Of a stretch of 36,771 bases of DNA, positions 1 through 8,000 are shown one piece after another (the stretch's first letter is position 1; each line of letters begins with the position of its first letter). A model generated the notes under the pieces. It did not search any database, was not told where the DNA came from, and saw nothing but the letters and a program-made list of their open reading frames with translations. The stretch covers positions 1 to 36,771 of the forward strand of contig QXCQ01000039.1 in assembly GCA_003576535.1 (NCBI GenBank), read 5' to 3'. The position numbers were made by a program, and so were the translations under genes. Source of the DNA: Nakamurella silvestris. Lineage in GTDB: Bacteria; Actinomycetota; Actinomycetes; Mycobacteriales; Nakamurellaceae.

Positions 1-256
1 GAGTGGACTGCCACCCCGCGCGCCGTGCCGCGAGTGGACTGTCACACCCCAGATTGGGGGGTGCCACGGTCCGCTCGCGGGAGGGGGTGGGGTGCCATGG
101 TCCGCTCGCGGGGGTGTGCCGCGCGGGGTGTGGTCGCGTTGCCGAGTGGACTGCCACCCCGCGCGCCGTGCCGCGAGTGGACTGCCACACCCCAATTTGT
201 GGGGTGCCACGGTCCGCTCGCGGGAGGGTGTGTGGTGCCATGGTCCGCTCGCGGGG
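1..256. repeat. Left array of nested imperfect palindromes
   Basis: Two copies of a 143-bp unit lie in tandem (1-143, and 144 to about 256, the second lacking its tail). Each unit has two left arms containing GAGTGGACTG followed by two right arms containing GTCCGCTCGCGGG, an A-A-loop-A'-A' order. The inner arm pair (for example about 174-193 with 201-223) folds into a stem of roughly 20 bp around an AT-rich loop. Related arms make up the array at the right end of the window. No credible gene lies inside; reading frames here only translate the repeat. Confidence 0.85.
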
Positions 257-270
257 GAAAAAGCGTGCTC

Positions 271-315
271 TTGATCCACACCTCACGTTGATGGCACATT
301 GGTGCCATGTGGATC
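271..315 (+). promoter_or_regulatory. Promoter with palindrome spanning the DUF503 start codon
   Basis: TGGCAC (292-297) and GTGCCA (302-307) form a dyad around ATTG. The next bases TGTGGATC (308-315) are complementary to GATCCACA (273-280), so the dyad can extend into a larger bulged hairpin holding the ATG at 307. A possible -35 (TTGATC, 271-276) and -10 (CACATT, 295-300) with an 18-bp spacer would start transcription at or next to the ATG. The dyad is then either an operator over the -10 or a start-sequestering hairpin. No Shine-Dalgarno is visible. Confidence 0.45.
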
Positions 316-603
316 GGATGGCTTGAACTGGATGTGCTGATGGGAGATGTTCACTCGCTCAAGGAGAAACGGTCGGTGGTACGCCCACTGATCGCTGCAA
401 TTTCGAAGAAATACACGGTGAGCGCGGCCGAGGCCGACCACCTTGATCTGCACCGACGCGCAGCGATCGGTGTCTCGCTCGTCGCCGCCGACCGTGCCCA
501 CGTGGTGGAGGTCCTCGCCGCGGTCGAGAACTTCGTGGCCGACCGCCCGGAGGTCGAACTCCTTTCGGCCGGGCGTGGTCTGCTCAACAGTCACGAGGAG
601 TGA
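307..603 (+). CDS. DUF503 family protein (YlxP-like)
   Basis: This 98-residue cytoplasmic protein begins MWIGWLELDVLMGDVHSLKEK, and the phrase D-V-H-S-L-K-E-K-R is the hallmark of the DUF503 (YlxP-type) family. The predicted fold is a single small alpha/beta domain covering the whole chain, and 90-100 residues is the usual family length. In many bacteria DUF503 genes sit near infB and rbfA, which suggests a link to translation or ribosome maturation, but the biochemical role is not settled. Here it stands alone, next to the left palindrome array and convergent with a cupin gene only 14 bp away. The start is the first ATG in frame; it has no Shine-Dalgarno and is probably leaderless. Confidence 0.85.
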   Translation: MWIGWLELDVLMGDVHSLKEKRSVVRPLIAAISKKYTVSAAEADHLDLHRRAAIGVSLVAADRAHVVEVLAAVENFVADRPEVELLSAGRGLLNSHEE

Positions 604-617
604 GGTGGGCGGCGGTT

Positions 618-932
618 CTAGGTCGACATCCGTTGAAGGATGAGCACTGTCATACCCAGATCGGAGCCGGATTCGTGCTCTTGTCCTACCTGCCACACGA
701 CCGAATCACCCACGCTGATCTCGACCCGTCGGCCGTCACAGCTCACCCACCCCGTCCCGGCGATGACGGTGAACCGCTGCTGCAGCCCGGCACGGTGACG
801 GCCGAGGACACCTCCGGGCAGGAACCTCGCCACGTGCACGCGGATACCTGGACCCGGCTCGACCTCCGTCATCGTGAGGCCGTGGCTGCCGTACCCGTCG
901 AAGGCCATGGTGTCCAGACGCTCGATGTCCAT
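618..932 (-). CDS. Small single-domain cupin protein
   Basis: The product is about 104 residues and is almost entirely one cupin barrel. A GxxxGxHxH-like region is partly kept (PGIRVHVARFLPGGVLGRHR), followed by QQRFTVIAGTGWV and a second motif region GDSVVWQVGQEHESGS. These correspond to cupin motifs 1 and 2, with H and E residues available for a metal site. Substrate and reaction cannot be assigned. A GTG at 935 precedes the ATG at 932; I prefer the ATG because a CATACT hexamer ends six bases before it, as expected for leaderless transcription. It is convergent with the DUF503 gene. Confidence 0.75.
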   Translation of the reverse strand: MDIERLDTMAFDGYGSHGLTMTEVEPGPGIRVHVARFLPGGVLGRHRAGLQQRFTVIAGTGWVSCDGRRVEISVGDSVVWQVGQEHESGSDLGMTVLILQRMST

Positions 933-938
933 CACCGG

Positions 939-944
939 AGTATG
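939..944 (-). promoter_or_regulatory. -10 element of the cupin gene
   Basis: CATACT on the minus strand ends six bases before the ATG at 932. No Shine-Dalgarno separates them, so transcription would start at or next to the start codon. Confidence 0.45.
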
Positions 945-1040
945 GGGGCGAAGCCGATCCGGCGCAGCACCTGCGCCGGAAAGCTACCGCCGGCCTTCGC
1001 GGGCCCGAGACCAGTTGACCGCGGACAGGGGAACGACGTC

Positions 1041-2222
1041 ATGGGTGGGGCACTGCGGGCGCTCAGCGATCACTCAGGTTCGGCCCGCACAGTTCCGGAC
1101 ATGGATGAGAACAGGGAAACCCGCCCCACTCCCCCGCTGACCGAGCCGATGCTGCCACCGCAGGAACCGCCCGGACACAGGCCCCGCCGTCGCCGGGTCC
1201 GGCGGATCGTCATCAGCTCGGTGCTGGCCGTCGTGGTCGTCGCAGGTGGCGGCACCTATTGGGCCCTGGACCGGTACGTCATCGACCATGTCCAGGTGGC
1301 CGATGTCCGGGCGCTGGAAGCCAGTGCCTCCGCAGCGGCGGCCGCCACGGCCACGGCGGAGGTCGGGAACCCGAACAGTGCCGGCACGACTGCGGACGGG
1401 TCTTCCACATCGGCCTCCACCACTGCCAAGACTTCCACCACGGCAGACGCCACCACCGCCTCGGCAGCCGTTCTGACCGACAATTCCTACGTTTCCGACG
1501 ACACCAGCATCAAGATCTCGAAGGTGACGACCGGGACCGGTGACGCCACGGTGACCTACTTCGTCGCCGATGTCGTGGTCTCCGACGCCACCGAGATCCG
1601 TTCGGGCTTCGCGGACAACGCCTTCGGCAACAACATCACCGAGAACACCTCGGCCATCGCCGCCGACAACAACGCGATCTTCGCGATCAACGGTGACTAC
1701 TACGGGTTCCGCGACACCGGCATCGTCATCCGAGACGGCATCATCTACCGGTCGTCCGGTGCGAGACAGGGTCTCGCCATGTACAAGGACGGCACGGTAA
1801 AGGTGTACGACGAGACCGCCACCACCGCTGAGCAGCTCGTGGCCGACGGTGTGTGGAACACCCTTTCCTTCGGTCCAGCCCTGGTGGAGAACAGCGAGAT
1901 CGTCTCCGGCATCGACAGTGTCGAGGTCGACACCAATTTCGGGAACCACTCGATCCAGGGTGAACAGCCGCGGACCGCCGTCGGTCTGATCGACGCCAAC
2001 CACTACGTGTTCGTGGTCGTCGACGGCCGGAGCACCGGCTACAGCGCGGGTGTCACCATGACCGGCCTGGCCGAGATCATGCAGGGTCTCGGCGTCACCA
2101 CGGCCTACAACATCGACGGCGGGGGCTCCTCGACCATGTACTTCAACGGAGCGGTGGTCAACAACCCGCTCGGCAAGGGCGAGGAGCGCGGGACCTCGGA
2201 CATCCTGTACATCGGTCAGTAG
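1041..2222 (+). CDS. Membrane-anchored NAGPA (phosphodiester glycosidase) domain protein
   Basis: The protein has a short arginine-rich cytoplasmic N-terminus, one membrane segment (about residues 56-74, VISSVLAVVVVAGGGTYWAL), an Ala/Ser/Thr-rich linker (about 90-143) and a C-terminal NAGPA domain (about 150-393). The signatures AINGDYYGFR (near 216) and YNIDGGGSSTM (near 355) are diagnostic. Family members are phosphodiester glycosidases that uncap GlcNAc-1-phosphodiesters or act on exopolysaccharides. The domain should lie outside the membrane and act on an envelope glycan, but the substrate is unknown. The ATG at 1041 follows AGGGGA by nine bases. The alternative ATG at 1101 would remove 20 residues and has no ribosome site. 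The lipoprotein gene downstream (75-bp gap) may be co-transcribed. Confidence 0.82.
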   Translation: MGGALRALSDHSGSARTVPDMDENRETRPTPPLTEPMLPPQEPPGHRPRRRRVRRIVISSVLAVVVVAGGGTYWALDRYVIDHVQVADVRALEASASAAAAATATAEVGNPNSAGTTADGSSTSASTTAKTSTTADATTASAAVLTDNSYVSDDTSIKISKVTTGTGDATVTYFVADVVVSDATEIRSGFADNAFGNNITENTSAIAADNNAIFAINGDYYGFRDTGIVIRDGIIYRSSGARQGLAMYKDGTVKVYDETATTAEQLVADGVWNTLSFGPALVENSEIVSGIDSVEVDTNFGNHSIQGEQPRTAVGLIDANHYVFVVVDGRSTGYSAGVTMTGLAEIMQGLGVTTAYNIDGGGSSTMYFNGAVVNNPLGKGEERGTSDILYIGQ

Positions 2223-2296
2223 GACGACGACAACAAACCCCGTTCGGCGGACGTCTGAGCCTGTGATCTGTTCTCACGACGAGGGGTTCGGCCGCT

Positions 2297-2860
2297 GTGA
2301 TTGCGCGTAGGTCAGTACATCCACCGACCGGCTCCGCCGTCCGGGTGCTGGTGCTCCTGCTGGCCCTGGGTCTTGCAGGATGCGCGGGTCCCGGCCGGGT
2401 GCCAGACCCGGCAACGCCTCCGACCGCTCCCGACGCCCCGCAGGCGACAACCTCCACCCTCTCCGAGTGGCTCTCCGGTGTGGTCGGGTGCCTGAACCGC
2501 CAGGGGTGGTCAGCGCGGATGACCGCTGATCACAGCGGGATCGCCGATGTCGACCTTCCGCCGTCCCGACAAGCCGCCTACCAGGCTGCGTCGGAAACCT
2601 GCGAGCGGGCGGCAGGTACACCGCCGAACGACGTGCCGATGACGGCCGACCATGCCCGGGCCATCTACCAGGCGCTGGTCGCGGTCCGCATCTGTCTGGC
2701 GGCGCACGGGTATCCAACGGCGAAACCTCCTGCGCAGGAATCCTTTGTCCAGGACTATCTGAGCGGACGTGCCCCGTGGTCGCCCTATCTCGAGGTCCCG
2801 TCCCAGGTTCAAGGGCAGGCGTGGGCGGATCTCAACCTGGCATGCCCGCAACCGACGTGA
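2297..2860 (+). CDS. Putative lipoprotein, function unknown
   Basis: This 187-residue protein starts with GTG and has a signal peptide ending in a lipobox, LAGC (Cys29), after a hydrophobic run VLVLLLALGL. It should therefore be lipid-anchored on the outer face of the membrane. The mature part starts with a Pro/Thr-rich linker. It then has a mostly helical region with four further cysteines (in VVGCLNRQG, SETCERA, VRICLAAHG and LNLACPQPT), which could form two disulfides. I do not recognise the family. It lies 75 bp after the NAGPA gene on the same strand and may share its transcript; no clear terminator separates them. Confidence 0.7.
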   Translation: MIARRSVHPPTGSAVRVLVLLLALGLAGCAGPGRVPDPATPPTAPDAPQATTSTLSEWLSGVVGCLNRQGWSARMTADHSGIADVDLPPSRQAAYQAASETCERAAGTPPNDVPMTADHARAIYQALVAVRICLAAHGYPTAKPPAQESFVQDYLSGRAPWSPYLEVPSQVQGQAWADLNLACPQPT

Positions 2861-2935
2861 TCCGGCCCGCAACAACCGGTGACCGGACGGCGTCTAGTGG
2901 ATGTTCGAAGTTCGATCATCCCCGAAAGGACACCC

Positions 2936-3325
2936 ATGAACCACCGCACCACTGCACCTGTCCCCCCGACATCTTCGTCAGCCGCCCCTGTTACCCCGAT
3001 CCGGACCATCGGCCGTGGCCGACGCGTCGTGGTCGTCGCCGGGGCACTCGCCCTGATGGCCACGGGGGCCTTGTCCGCCGCGGCCGCCGGGACGGACTCG
3101 GGCTTCAAGTCCTGCAACAAGCAGATGGAGGTCAAGACCCGCGCCTACTCCAACGGGACCACCACCCACACCACTGCCAGCGGATCGTTCAAGTACTACA
3201 ACGGAGCCCAGTGGCGGGTGACGAGCAGGGAATCGGGGCTGATCGGGACCTTCTGGTCGGTCAGCACCACCGGAAGTCTCGACGCCGCAGGCACTTACGC
3301 GTACTGCGCGGTCGAGGACGACTGA
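2936..3325 (+). CDS. Small secreted protein, function unknown
   Basis: The product is 129 residues with a Sec-type signal peptide (basic RGRR, then VVVVAGALALMATGALSAAAAG). This leaves a mature protein of about 75 residues rich in Ser, Thr, Tyr and Gly, with two cysteines, one near the start (FKSCNKQ) and one near the end (YAYC), probably disulfide-bonded. The predicted fold is all-beta. The start is set by AAAGGA six bases before the ATG at 2936; longer in-frame starts would put the signal peptide too far in. No known family is clear. Its TRAYSNGTTTHT segment faintly recalls lactococcin-972-type bacteriocins, but not enough to name it. It converges on another secreted-protein gene across a strong hairpin. 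Confidence 0.7.
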   Translation: MNHRTTAPVPPTSSSAAPVTPIRTIGRGRRVVVVAGALALMATGALSAAAAGTDSGFKSCNKQMEVKTRAYSNGTTTHTTASGSFKYYNGAQWRVTSRESGLIGTFWSVSTTGSLDAAGTYAYCAVEDD

Positions 3326-3352
3326 CCGGAGCCGACAGGGCGCACCCATGCC

Positions 3353-3402
3353 CCGATCCCGGGGTGTCGGCGACAACAGTCTCGCCAGCACCCCGGGATC
3401 GG
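3353..3402. terminator. Bidirectional terminator-like hairpin
   Basis: A perfect 14-bp stem pairs 3353-3366 (CCGATCCCGGGGTG) with 3389-3402. The 22-nt loop can form a further 5-bp stem (GGCGA/TCGCC). It lies between convergent genes and lacks a strong U-tract on either side. Confidence 0.65.
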
Positions 3403-3461
3403 CCCATCTCAGGCGGTGACCGTCGGCCTGGTGACGGACCGGCCGCGCCCTGTGGACAGCG

Positions 3462-4004
3462 TCAGCCGTCGATGATCCGCACCCCCAGACTCGACGGAAC
3501 CGTGGTGGTGTAGTCCTTCACGTTGCTGGTGCCCGTGCCGGAGTAGTCGTACTGATGGACATTTGCCTGGACGTAGCTGTAGATGCGCTGGCACACCACG
3601 GATTGGCCCGGTGCCAGGTCGACAGTGCCACCGGCGCTGGTGGTCTGCGAGGCCGACTGGCTCACCGACTGACTCACCCCCACCGAGGCGGTCGCGGACA
3701 CGGCACCGAAGATCTGGCCGGTGACGCTGGCCTCCACGGACACCGAGGTGTCGATCGACTTGGAGATCGTCTGACTGAACGAGCAGGTCAGAGTGGCTGC
3801 CTGGGACGAAGGGTTCTGGAGCGGAACGCTCTCGACCACTTCTTCACCCACGACCTCGTTGGTGGTTTCCACGCACCGGCCCGATCCCGTCCCGCCGGCG
3901 CAGGAAGTCCCTGCCTGAGCGGTGGCAGGCAAGATCATCGTTGTTCCGATGCTTGCCGCGAAAACCGCTGCGAACAAACCTGCTTTTGCTGTCTTCTTCG
4001 TCAT
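3462..4004 (-). CDS. Secreted protein with Ser/Thr alternating beta segment
   Basis: The product is 180 residues with a signal peptide (MTKKTAKAGLFAAVFAASIG, predicted cleavage after ATAQA). AAGGAGG eight bases upstream of the ATG at 4004 fixes the start. The mature part has four cysteines. Between NPSSQAATLTCSFSQTISKS and LAPGQSVVCQRIYSYVQANV lies a region of about 60 residues in which Ser, Thr and Val alternate with small hydrophobics (SVSVEASVTGQIFGAVSATA and onward, then VGVSQSVSQSASQTTS). In known proteins this style of sequence occurs in the membrane-inserting hairpins of aerolysin/ETX-MTX2 pore formers. That resemblance is by pattern only; the family is not identified. It has its own strong ribosome site and is convergent with another small secreted gene. 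Confidence 0.72.
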   Translation of the reverse strand: MTKKTAKAGLFAAVFAASIGTTMILPATAQAGTSCAGGTGSGRCVETTNEVVGEEVVESVPLQNPSSQAATLTCSFSQTISKSIDTSVSVEASVTGQIFGAVSATASVGVSQSVSQSASQTTSAGGTVDLAPGQSVVCQRIYSYVQANVHQYDYSGTGTSNVKDYTTTVPSSLGVRIIDG

Positions 4005-4118
4005 GCTCGTCCTCCTTCTCAGGGGTGGATCCGTGCGACGCATTCGACCGTAGCACTGCCGTTGTTACCTTTTCGTTATCATGCGAAATTCGGCCCTGAA
4101 CAGGTGGTTTGCGGTTCG

Positions 4119-4958
4119 TCAGGATGAGACCGGTTTCTCCGGAACGGGTTCGGCGTATCGGGCCAAGAGGATCGCCCCACCCACGGCGAGTACGAAACCG
4201 GCCACGGCGACGGGCCAGTACCCGGTCCGCACCGCATCTCCCAGGAAGGCAAGTCCCACGGCCGCAGGGACAACGGTTTCCGCGGTGAACGTGACGGCCG
4301 AGACGGCCGTGACGGTGCCGGCCTGCAGGGCCATGGCGAACAGCACCACCGCCGCGATTCCGGAGGTGACGATCGCCCAGAGCGCCGGGTCGCCGAGTAC
4401 GCCCCAAGGGTTGTCGGGGATCTTCAACGCCCGGGAGGCCACCGCCACCACGGTGAACCCGAAACCCGCTCCCAGCGCCAGAAGTGGGGCTGCATGACGG
4501 GCCGCCAGCCGCGAACCGAACAGCGCCATCAGACCGATGGGCAGCACCAGGGCCAGCAACAACCAGCGCCAGCCCAGGGCCAGGGGTGTCCCCTCGTCCG
4601 CCGCGGCGGACACACTCAGCAGCACCAGGCCGACAGCTGCCGCGCCCAGGGCGGACCAACCGGCCCGGCCGAGCACGGCACCCCGCAGCGACGCGATCAC
4701 CGCCGTGACCCCCACGCTGGCTGCGACCACAGCTTGGACGAGGAACAAAGGCAGGAACTGCAGGGCCACGACCGAGGCCACGAAACCGATCCCGTCCAGG
4801 CTCAGTCCCACGAAGTACAGCGGTTGTCGACCGAGGCCCACCAGGTCGGACGCACGTCCCCCAGAGGCGCCGGCACGGTCGATCGCCACCGCCTGCAGGA
4901 TCGAGGCGCTCCCGTAGGTGAGGGCGGCGACGAAGGCGCAGAGCAGGCCGATCAGCAT
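4119..4958 (-). CDS. DMT-superfamily (EamA/NIPA-like) membrane transporter
   Basis: The 279-residue protein is almost entirely hydrophobic, with about nine to ten predicted membrane segments. It begins MLIGLLCAFVAALTYGSASI, like actinobacterial EamA/NIPA-like proteins. The two halves have similar composition, consistent with the internal duplication of drug/metabolite transporters. The role is presumably export or uptake of a small metabolite or divalent cation; the substrate is unknown. I use the ATG at 4958 because the longer frame (from 5006) adds a charged, non-conserved extension. It is monocistronic on the minus strand, downstream of the giant SLH gene but separated from it by a strong terminator. 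Confidence 0.75.
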   Translation of the reverse strand: MLIGLLCAFVAALTYGSASILQAVAIDRAGASGGRASDLVGLGRQPLYFVGLSLDGIGFVASVVALQFLPLFLVQAVVAASVGVTAVIASLRGAVLGRAGWSALGAAAVGLVLLSVSAAADEGTPLALGWRWLLLALVLPIGLMALFGSRLAARHAAPLLALGAGFGFTVVAVASRALKIPDNPWGVLGDPALWAIVTSGIAAVVLFAMALQAGTVTAVSAVTFTAETVVPAAVGLAFLGDAVRTGYWPVAVAGFVLAVGGAILLARYAEPVPEKPVSS

Positions 4959-5013
4959 GGGGCAGATCGTCTCACACCGTCGCGGCGCCGCCCGTGCGAC
5001 CTGCACGCTCCGG

Positions 5014-5059
5014 AAAAACAGGACTGCCCGCGAGTGCGCGGGGCACTCGCGGGCAGTCC
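5014..5059 (-). terminator. Intrinsic terminator of the giant SLH gene
   Basis: A perfect 17-bp stem pairs 5021-5037 (GGACTGCCCGCGAGTGC) with 5043-5059, with a 5-nt loop. Read on the minus strand it is followed by five T residues (complement of 5014-5018). It lies 33 bp after the stop of the 5093-10564 gene. Confidence 0.88.
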
Positions 5060-5092
5060 GTCTGGTGTTTCAGTACGTCACCTCAAGGAAGG

Positions 5093-8000
5093 TCAGTTCT
5101 CCCCCGCCCCGGTGAGCCGGTAGAGGAAGGCTGCCATGGCCTGACGGGAAACGGCGTCCGCCGGCTTGAACTTGCCGTTCTCGCCGGTGGTGATCCCCTG
5201 CTCGGCGAGCCAGGTGATCTCACCGCAGAAGGTCGATCCGACGGCCACATCGGTGAACGGCCGGACCGTGCAGACCGGCTTCGGTGCGTTCGGGTTCTTC
5301 AACCGGAACAGGAAGGCCGCCATCGCTTCCCGGGAGACCGAGCCACCCGGTTTGAAGGATCCGTTCTCGCCGGTGGTGATCCCCTTGGCAGCGAGCCAGG
5401 TGATCTCACCGCAGAACGCGGAGTCCACCGCGACGTCGGGGAACGGCGCGACGGTGCAGACCGGCTTCGGTGCGTTCGGGTTCTCCAAGCGGAACAGGAA
5501 GGCCGCCATCGCCTGCCGGGACACCACTGCCCCGGGAGCGAAGGTGGTCGGGGTCTGCCCGCTGGTGATCCCGGATCCGGCGAGCCAGAGGACCTCGTCG
5601 AAGAACGGGCTGCCGGGCCGCATGTCCGCGAAGTACACGGTGGCGGTGGCGGCACCGGAGACCGAGGTGTCCACAGTGGCATTACCCAGGTACTCGGCCG
5701 TCAGGACATGCTTGCCCGGCTTGAGGTCCAAGGTGATCACCGCGGTCCCACCGGTCAGACGGGCACCGCCGACCAGGGTTCCGTTGTCGTGGACGACCAC
5801 GAGATCGGACCCGACGGTACCGGCGGAGGTGACCCCCACTGTGACCTTCACCTGGTCGCCGACCTGGACCTGCGCGGTCTGGACCGACAGTGTCGTCGTC
5901 GACGAGACCGGCGCGGTTCCACCGGTTCCGGGGACGTTGACGGTCCGGGTCGGTTCGACATTGCCTGCCTTGTCGGTGGAACGGAACTGCACGGCGGTCG
6001 CAGCGACCGCCCGCGGGAAGGTGAACGGTGCCGTGTAGGCCGTCCACGCCCCGGTGCCGATCCGGTACTCCGTCGATCCGACACCGGAGGTGGCATCGGC
6101 CGCGGTCAGGGCGACGGCGACCGTGGCGTCCCCGGTCACGTCCGGTGCGGTCACCGGTGCGGTGGCGTCGATCTTGAAGGCGTTCGAGGACACGGCGGAG
6201 GTGAGACCGTCCTGGGTGGCGCGGAACTCGGCGGTGTGGGCACCGTCGGTGCTCACGGCCGTGCCGGTGGTGTATGCGGCCCAGGAGCCGCCGTCCAGCT
6301 TCACCTCACGGGTGACGGCACTGAATCCGGTGCCCTGGGCGGTCATCGACACGGTGACCGGACCGGTGTACCAGCCGTTGGTGCCGTTCGGGGCGGCCGG
6401 TGACAACGCCGGGGTGACCGTCGGTGCCGCCAGGTCACGCACCTGGACATTGCGGTAGGAGACGTTGTCGCCGTCGCCGTGGTTCTGCAGGCCGATGTGG
6501 CTGTTGGCGAAGTTCCGGCCCGAGCCGGGCGGGTTGGTGTAGGTGTTGATCACGGTGCCGTTGAGGATCACGGTCACGACGTTCCCGATCACCCGGATCT
6601 CGTAGCTGTTCCACTGCCCGGGGGGCTTCAGGGCCGCATCCCGCGCAACGGCGTCGGCGCCCTGGAAACCGTAGACCGCGCCCGTGGTGTGACTCGGATC
6701 GTCCGTGGCGTCGATCTGGATCTCGTAGCCCTGGTTCACCGCGATCCACGGATCCGTTCCCGGGTCCGGGAATCCGATGAAGACACCGCCGTTGTCGTCC
6801 CCGGCCATCTTCCAGTCGAGCTTGAGACTGTAGTTGTTGAGGACCTTCGGGTGCCACAGCAGGCCGAGGCCGCCGCGGGTCAGCAGGGTGCAGTCCTCCA
6901 CCCGGTCCAGACTTCCCGGCCCGGCCATCTTCCAGGTGTCCAGGCTGGCCTGGGTCCCGTTGAAGAGGCTGGTGTAACCGGCATCCGGAGCGGTGGCGGT
7001 GCAGGTGTCGACGATCGGTTCAGGAGCGCCGATGGTGAAGTCGGCGAAGGAGGCGATCTCGGTACCGGTGCCGTTGTACCCGGCCAGACCGATCAGCGGG
7101 GAGGTGACGGTTCCCACCGGGTAGGAGCCGCCCACCTGGATCCAGGTGGTGCCGTCCAGCGAGTACAGACCACGCATGACACCGTTGACGGTGTCCATCC
7201 GCAACGAGATGTTCGCGTTCGCACCGGCCGGGAGCAGGGCGCTGTTGGCGACCTGCGAGTCGGTGCCGGAACGGCGGGCGAACTCGACCTTCCAGCCCTG
7301 GCCCGGGATGTTGATCAACACGGTCTTGGCGTAGGCGGACTGTCCGGTGTAGGCGACGAGCCCACCCTGCAGGTAGTCGTCCGTGCCGACGAGGGAGATC
7401 TTGGTCTTGATCGACCACGGCTGCTGCGGGGACTGCTGCAGGATGATGTTCTTGGCGTTGGGGTTCGTTCCGGTGATGTCGCCGGCGAGGGCCTTGATCT
7501 TCAGGGCACCGCCGGAAACCTCGTAGCCGGTCGGATCCTCGTTGAGGACCACGGTCCAGCGGCACTTGTCGAGGGCGGTGCCGTCGAAGTTGTCGCTGGT
7601 GCCGATCGGGGTGTTCCCGCACGAGGGATCACTGCCGTTGCCCACCCGAAGGGAGTCCAGGTTGATGTTGCCGTCGTCACCGGCGTCGTACCTGTAGGTG
7701 ATGGTGTTGAGACCGGCGACCAGCGGCAGGGTCTCGATGTGGTTCGCCCAGATCTTCCAGGTAGCGGTGGCCGCGATGGTGACCTGCTTCACCTTCTGGC
7801 CGTTGAGGTACAGGCTCACCTTCTTGTTGCCGGCGAACGGGTTCGGCCCGGCAGAGTAGCGCAGGGTGGTCGGGTACTGGCCCGCCGCGTCGACGTGCAC
7901 CTTGAATCCGACCGACCCCCCGACGGTGTTGAACCCGGCAGCGAAGCCGGTGCCGGTGAAGCCCGCGTGTTCGGTCGCCACGGACGTACCGCCGTCCAGG

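Noticed and set aside
600-1040. N-terminal extension of the NAGPA protein back to 600
   Set aside because: This part is antisense to the well-supported cupin gene, and the ribosome site at 1026-1031 supports a start at 1041.
2936-3325. Lactococcin-972 family bacteriocin
   Set aside because: A short YSNGTTTHT stretch is similar in flavour, but the tryptophan/glycine pattern and the cysteine-free nature of that family do not fit.
5021-5059. A stray copy of the flanking palindromic repeat inside the terminator
   Set aside because: It shares CGCGAGTG and CACTCGCG with the repeat arms, but the rest of the stem, the loop and the U-tract are those of an ordinary terminator.
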